Under the pieces are notes generated by a model. It saw only the letters and a program-made list of their open reading frames with translations, ran no database searches and was not told the origin of the DNA. From assembly GCF_004332115.1 (NCBI RefSeq), contig NZ_SJPA01000005.1:1-64000 (forward strand): a DNA stretch of 64,000 nucleotides, in the 5' to 3' direction. The first letter of the stretch is position 1, and every line of letters starts with the position of its first letter. A program made the translations under genes and the position numbers. Positions 60,099 to 64,000 of this stretch are shown piece by piece. This stretch comes from Chlorobium sp. N1. Its GTDB lineage: Bacteria; Bacteroidota; Chlorobiia; Chlorobiales; Chlorobiaceae.

Positions 60099-60695
60099 AT
60101 GACTATCAGGAAAACACTCTCGCGCGCCATCATCGGCGCAACCCTTATCGCTGCAGGTTTCGCTCCTTCATCGGCAAATGCATCGGTATCGGCCAGCGGA
60201 ACGACGAACATGAACGTCACCGTTCCCGAGTATATCGTTCTGCGCTACTACAGCAACATCAACCTTGCCTTCACGGCATCGTCGTCTTCGAGCGCCAGCG
60301 GAGACAAAGCCTTCGAGGCGACCTGGAGCGGATCGGACGGCGTGGCATTCAATGCAGAAATCGCAGCGCCCGAGGCCATCAGCCCCGCCACAAGGAAGGT
60401 TACGCTGAGCAACGTCTGGTCCGTCGCGGGACTGTCTCCGTCCGGAACGGCCAGCGTGGCAATCGAGGGTTCCAACCTGACCCAGGGGTCGGGAGAAGCC
60501 CTCTCGACCATCGGAGTGAAGGACTGGAAAGTCTCCACGTCCACGGTTTCCGCAGCCAGCTCAATCACGACCACACTCCGGGGCATAAGCGGAGGAGCGA
60601 CGACCGGCAACGTCTCCATGACGCTCGACTTCAGCGAGACCACCAGGTCCGGCGCACATACCGGAACGTTCACGATCACGGCCGAAACGATCTGA
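60099..60695 (+). CDS. Secreted pilus-subunit-like protein (major subunit candidate)
   Basis: This 198-residue protein has a signal peptide (hydrophobic residues 11-22, cleavage near ANA-S at about 29). The mature part is Ser/Thr/Ala-rich with alternating beta-strand patterns and no Cys. It is the first gene behind the sigma54-type promoter and belongs to a cluster with a PapD-like chaperone and an usher, so a fimbrial subunit is likely, though I recognise no subunit family directly. No clear Shine-Dalgarno precedes the ATG. Confidence 0.65.
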   Translation: MTIRKTLSRAIIGATLIAAGFAPSSANASVSASGTTNMNVTVPEYIVLRYYSNINLAFTASSSSSASGDKAFEATWSGSDGVAFNAEIAAPEAISPATRKVTLSNVWSVAGLSPSGTASVAIEGSNLTQGSGEALSTIGVKDWKVSTSTVSAASSITTTLRGISGGATTGNVSMTLDFSETTRSGAHTGTFTITAETI

Positions 60696-60813
60696 ACTGA
60701 ACCCTGCTGGCCATAAGGGTCGGAAAATGCGGAAACGGCGGTGTGGGTTTCTGCATTTTCACGTACCTTTCCCTTACAGGAACCCGGCAGAAACGATCAT
60801 TCGCGAAGCTCCC

Positions 60814-61437
60814 ATGCATGCACTTCGATCCGCATATCTCCTCATGACGGCATTGCTCTCGGTTGCGGCCGCCTGGTTGCCCGTGGAGAATGCGCTGGCA
60901 AAAACCGATATCGGGATCGAGGAAATTCAGTCTGCGTCAGTCACCTTCCTCGAAAACGCAGAGGTCGCCATCACCGTCGGAGAGCTCTATTCCGGCCAGA
61001 CCGGCGCCGTCGGCATCGGCAGCGCTTCCGTCGCGATGCAGTGGCAGGAGCAATTCGATATCGAAAGGTCACTGCCCGAAGACGATTTCGCCTCATCGAC
61101 TGATCTGCGCGAGCGCACCATCAGCGATCTCTGGCATACGAGCCCGTTCACGACCAAGAACGACCAGAAACCGAAGTATACGGCCTCATACAGCATCAAC
61201 GGCAACCTCTATTCAGAGAGGACCCAGATCGTCGAAGTTCCGAACACCGCCGGGAACTCGAGCATATTCGTCACCTTCACGCCTCCAGCCGTCAATGTCA
61301 CCGAGTCTGGCGACACCTATCAGCTTCAGGCAGGAATCGCCGGCATCACCTTTTCAGTATCGGAAACGGCGGCTTCCGGCGTCTACCCCGTCAGCATCAC
61401 AAGCCGCCTCGAATCGAAAAACTTCACGATCGAGTAA
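60814..61437 (+). CDS. Secreted protein, second subunit candidate of the pilus-like cluster
   Basis: This 207-residue protein has a signal peptide (about residues 1-29, cleavage after ALA). The mature sequence is beta-rich, has no Cys, and ends with a strand pattern SGVYPVSITSRLESKNFTIE suited to donor-strand exchange. ATG 60814 is preferred over an in-frame start at 60727, which would bury the signal peptide behind 29 basic residues. It could be a minor pilin or adaptor; the assignment comes mainly from its neighbours. Confidence 0.6.
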   Translation: MHALRSAYLLMTALLSVAAAWLPVENALAKTDIGIEEIQSASVTFLENAEVAITVGELYSGQTGAVGIGSASVAMQWQEQFDIERSLPEDDFASSTDLRERTISDLWHTSPFTTKNDQKPKYTASYSINGNLYSERTQIVEVPNTAGNSSIFVTFTPPAVNVTESGDTYQLQAGIAGITFSVSETAASGVYPVSITSRLESKNFTIE

Positions 61438-61551
61438 GCCGGGCGGGTGGCACCAACAGGGTAAGAGGCGAAAGTTCACCCCAGAGGAAGTTAATTGAGC
61501 GGGCAGTTCGTATATTGCAGGTGAAAGCCACTTCGGCAAAACACCGCGGCA

Positions 61552-61800
61552 ATGACGACTGTCACCTCCATCAGCTCTTCAGTAGGCACTCTGCTGTGCC
61601 TTGCTGCGCTGTGCCTCTCCCCTTCCCCTGCGCTTGCCGGAGAAACCTCCGTAGCCGGAGCCACCATGACGGTCAGCGTTTCGGAATCCTTCCTCGACTA
61701 CCTTGCCGGGCTTCGTCGAGAAGCCGCTTCGGAAGCGTTGGCCACGAAGCCGCAGCCCTGCGTTCCTGACAGCTCCACCGCCCTACCCGCAAAGAGCTGA
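61552..61800 (+). CDS. Short secreted protein, possibly a truncated subunit
   Basis: This 82-residue protein has a convincing signal peptide (residues 1-29, AxA site at ALAGE). The following ETSVAGATMTVSVSESFLDYL resembles the start of the first subunit (a Ser/Val strand rich segment), but the protein ends after 53 mature residues. It may be a genuine small component or a subunit cut short; the next 228 bp hold no gene. Confidence 0.45.
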   Translation: MTTVTSISSSVGTLLCLAALCLSPSPALAGETSVAGATMTVSVSESFLDYLAGLRREAASEALATKPQPCVPDSSTALPAKS

Positions 61801-62028
61801 CTGGTTCGACGATCCCCCGGCCGCTCCATCCCATCTCATCCGTATCCTCAGCGCTCACCCTGACGCATGGCGTGCAGCCGGGAGGATTACGAGGAGATCG
61901 GCTGGCAACACTACGCCCTCGACTGAAGAAAGACTGCACGGGAACACGTCATGTTGGCTATATTTCCTGACAATGCGTACCCGGCGGCGGAGACGCCGCA
62001 GATCGAGCAACCCCTCAACCCGCACCCG

Positions 62029-62856
62029 ATGAAACGCCTCAGGGCCCTCCTCATTCTCCTTGCCGTAGCGACAGGATGCTCCGCCAACAATGCATCCGCC
62101 GAACCTCCCGGACAGATCGCCGTTTCGCCATCGATGTTCGAGCTCAGGCTCGAAGATCGTCCCGTCACCAGTTCCGTGCGCATCAGGAACCTGAAGGAGA
62201 GGCCCGTCAGCCTCAACGTCGAGGTCTGCAACTGGACGCTCGACCCGAACAACGAACTGAGGGAGATCGCGCCGACGGAGCAGTCGATCGACCAGTGGAT
62301 GGTGATCAACCCGCTCGCCTTCACGATCGAACCGGGCAAGGAGCAGGTCGTGCGTTTCTCCATCCGCCCGAGGGTGAAGCCGGATCCGGGAGAGCACCGG
62401 GCCATCATCTACTTCACCGAACAGCCTTCCAGAGACCCGCAGACCGGCGTGCAGCTTCTGTTCAGGCTCGGGGTGGGCGTGTACGCCTATGTCGATCCCG
62501 TTGTGAAGAAAGGCGCACTCTCCTCGCTCCGTCTTGACAGGACCCGAAAAACGATCCAGGCGGAGCTCACGAACCACGGCAACGTGCATACCCGGCTGAA
62601 GGGAAACTGGTCGATATGGCGGAAAGGCACCTTCCCCGGCTACGGCGTCATGGCCGAATGCCTCAATACCAAGCCGGGAGAGCAGATGCCCGAAGGGTTC
62701 GTGGCGGCCGGCAGCATGAACACCACCCCGGTCCTGGCTGGCAGCCAAAGAGTGTTGTCGACCTCGATTCCGCTTCCCGATGCACCGGAGGGCGGATATG
62801 AGGTCGCAGTGGCCGCAACGGTCGACGGCAGACGAATCGAAAAACTCTTTCCATAA
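62029..62856 (+). CDS. PapD-like periplasmic pilus chaperone
   Basis: This 275-residue protein has a signal peptide with a possible lipobox (ATGCS, Cys about residue 17). The first Ig-like domain holds the family pattern SPSMFELRLEDRPVTSSVRIRN and, near residues 100-125, EPGKEQVVRFSIRP followed by GEHRAIIYFTE, where chaperones have the subunit-binding Arg-Lys cleft. ATG 62029 fits the signal peptide; the upstream in-frame ATG 61951 does not. It precedes the usher gene by 21 bp. Confidence 0.75.
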   Translation: MKRLRALLILLAVATGCSANNASAEPPGQIAVSPSMFELRLEDRPVTSSVRIRNLKERPVSLNVEVCNWTLDPNNELREIAPTEQSIDQWMVINPLAFTIEPGKEQVVRFSIRPRVKPDPGEHRAIIYFTEQPSRDPQTGVQLLFRLGVGVYAYVDPVVKKGALSSLRLDRTRKTIQAELTNHGNVHTRLKGNWSIWRKGTFPGYGVMAECLNTKPGEQMPEGFVAAGSMNTTPVLAGSQRVLSTSIPLPDAPEGGYEVAVAATVDGRRIEKLFP

Positions 62857-62877
62857 CGCCATTCCCTGCAGCCATCG

Positions 62878-64000
62878 GTGTCCGCCCTCCCCCATCCACA
62901 TCTGAAACCGCTCTGCAGTGCCGCACTTGCTTTGGCGCTTATCGCACTGCCGCCGGCCGGAAGGCGGCTCGATGCCGCACCGGCGCCGACGGGCGTACGG
63001 CCGGGTGGCGGTGAAGCAGAAGAGGCCGAAACCCTGCTGGTCGGCATCTATTACAACGGGACGCTCCAGGACGAAACCATCGTCTACCGCAGCCGGGGAG
63101 AGTACTGGATCGGGTTCGACTCCTTCCTGCAGAAGAGCGGGCTTCAGGAGGAGGGCCGCACCGGCGAACTCGTCCGCTACCCCACCAATCTCGGAACCCT
63201 GACGTTCGACTCCTCCGCGCTTCGCAGCTTCGATTCAGAGGAGTGCATTTCCTTCAGCGCGCTGAAGCGCGTCTTTCTGGCGAGGCCCGCCTTCGATCCC
63301 TCACTCTTCGCCGTCATGCTCGACATCCCCTGGCGGCCGGGGAGCGGATCGAAGCAACGGGGCGAAGAGCCCGACATCAAGGCCCCGTCCGGCACCATCT
63401 CCTACATCGGCATTGAGGCGCGGACCGATTTCGACTTCGACGACGAACCGCTGAAGAACCTTCTTCTGGAGTCGTCCGGGCGTGCCCTCAAGGGAGTCTG
63501 GAGCGTGACGGCCACGGGTGATCCCGGGGAGCGCATGACGCCCTCCCGCTACAACTGGACGACCTTCAACCGCCACACGGCCCTGCGGCTCGGAACCGGC
63601 TATTCGGGCACGCACTCCCTGATCGGATCAGCCGCCATGACCGGCGCGCAGTTCGGATGGAACAGCCGCTCCATCGTCGGGAGGCTCGATGCCGAACAGG
63701 GCTGGGGCAGCGAAACGTTCCTGAACTTCGATACGAACCAGCTGCGCACCCTCGAGGGAACGGCGCCTCCCGGAGGCATCGCCGAGCTGCGTTTTGACGG
63801 TGAGGTCGTCGCACGCCAGCGCATCCGCCTCGACGGGATGTTCTCCTTCGCGAACGTCAGGATGGACAGTGACCTGCGCAGGACCGAAGTCCGCATCTAC
63901 GAGCGCTCCCTCAATGAAAATCCGCTGAAGATCGTCGATTTCAGCCAATCGCTCGCAACCCGCTCCCTGCCTGGCGGCGAAATCATGGTCCGCGGAGGGA
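62878..64000 (+). CDS. Outer-membrane pilus usher, N-terminal part (runs off the window)
   Basis: This frame is open from GTG 62878 to the window end (374 codons) with no stop. A signal peptide (about residues 9-30) is followed by a usher-type N-terminal domain (ETLLVGIYYNGTLQDETIVY near 55-74 and a strand-rich section to about 150), then beta-barrel-like repeats from about residue 170, and, near 295-325, PPGGIAELRFDGEVVARQRI, which resembles the usher middle-domain motif. Ushers form the outer-membrane pore that assembles chaperone-delivered subunits. The archaic-type class is most likely; the remainder lies outside. Confidence 0.75.
   Translation, partial: MSALPHPHLKPLCSAALALALIALPPAGRRLDAAPAPTGVRPGGGEAEEAETLLVGIYYNGTLQDETIVYRSRGEYWIGFDSFLQKSGLQEEGRTGELVRYPTNLGTLTFDSSALRSFDSEECISFSALKRVFLARPAFDPSLFAVMLDIPWRPGSGSKQRGEEPDIKAPSGTISYIGIEARTDFDFDDEPLKNLLLESSGRALKGVWSVTATGDPGERMTPSRYNWTTFNRHTALRLGTGYSGTHSLIGSAAMTGAQFGWNSRSIVGRLDAEQGWGSETFLNFDTNQLRTLEGTAPPGGIAELRFDGEVVARQRIRLDGMFSFANVRMDSDLRRTEVRIYERSLNENPLKIVDFSQSLATRSLPGGEIMVRGG

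Noticed and set aside
61703-62032. 109-codon frame between the short secreted protein and the chaperone
   Set aside because: It starts inside the secreted protein in another frame and is rich in Pro, Arg and Ser, typical of non-coding GC-rich DNA.

Overview
The window reads as chromosome of a green sulfur bacterium (Chlorobi, Chlorobium/Pelodictyon type). The main evidence is an aclB-aclA pair for ATP-citrate lyase, the marker of the reductive TCA cycle. It is supported by a 2-oxoacid:ferredoxin oxidoreductase pair, a long SecA, and a compact argCJBFRGH cluster, all in GC-rich sequence with many 4-bp ATGA overlaps between genes. The species cannot be fixed from sequence alone. No rRNA, tRNA or CRISPR array was recognised.

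Layout. 1-9.3 kb is an accessory zone, visibly more A+T-rich up to about 8.1 kb. It holds the C-terminal part of a giant STAND/NACHT-like protein (probably broken by a TAG codon at 87-89), a 250-residue partner gene, a 20-codon stub that looks like the start of a type I restriction R subunit, and an IS-like end. A metallophosphoesterase, an unknown secreted protein, an alpha/beta hydrolase and a fragment of a HigA-type antitoxin follow. 9.3-16.8 kb (minus strand) is the arginine operon, with a good sigma70-type promoter and an ARG box before argC. 16.9-21.6 kb is a tightly overlapping unit of a substrate-binding lipoprotein, a diguanylate cyclase and two LolC/E-type permeases. 21.6-25.3 kb carries metal-homeostasis-type genes: a CobW-family GTPase, a GNAT enzyme, a GDT1/UPF0016 transporter and FetAB. 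25.4-30.5 kb carries htpX, lgt and aclBA.

30.6-37.2 kb is a complete N-type ATPase operon (atpDCQRBEFAG), a laterally mobile F-type enzyme. It is followed by a 2-oxoacid:ferredoxin oxidoreductase and a phosphotransacylase (37.4-40.9 kb), which together could turn a 2-oxoacid into an acyl phosphate. 41-43.4 kb has an NmrA-like oxidoreductase, a decayed AbrB/MazE-type antitoxin and an unknown periplasmic protein. 43.6-49.1 kb (minus strand) is a TetR-controlled YbhGFSR-type ABC exporter. 49.2-59.8 kb holds lipA, a membrane protein, an NAD(P)-binding protein, an OGG1-type glycosylase, secA, purL and the NAD(P)HX repair enzyme.

From 60 kb to the end is a chaperone-usher pilus-like cluster: two secreted subunit candidates, a short secreted protein, a PapD-like chaperone and an usher that runs off the window. 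It is preceded by a close match to a sigma54 -24/-12 promoter and an upstream 16-bp palindrome. The two places most likely to hold something undescribed are the broken STAND-centred island at the left edge and the sigma54-type chaperone-usher cluster at the right edge.
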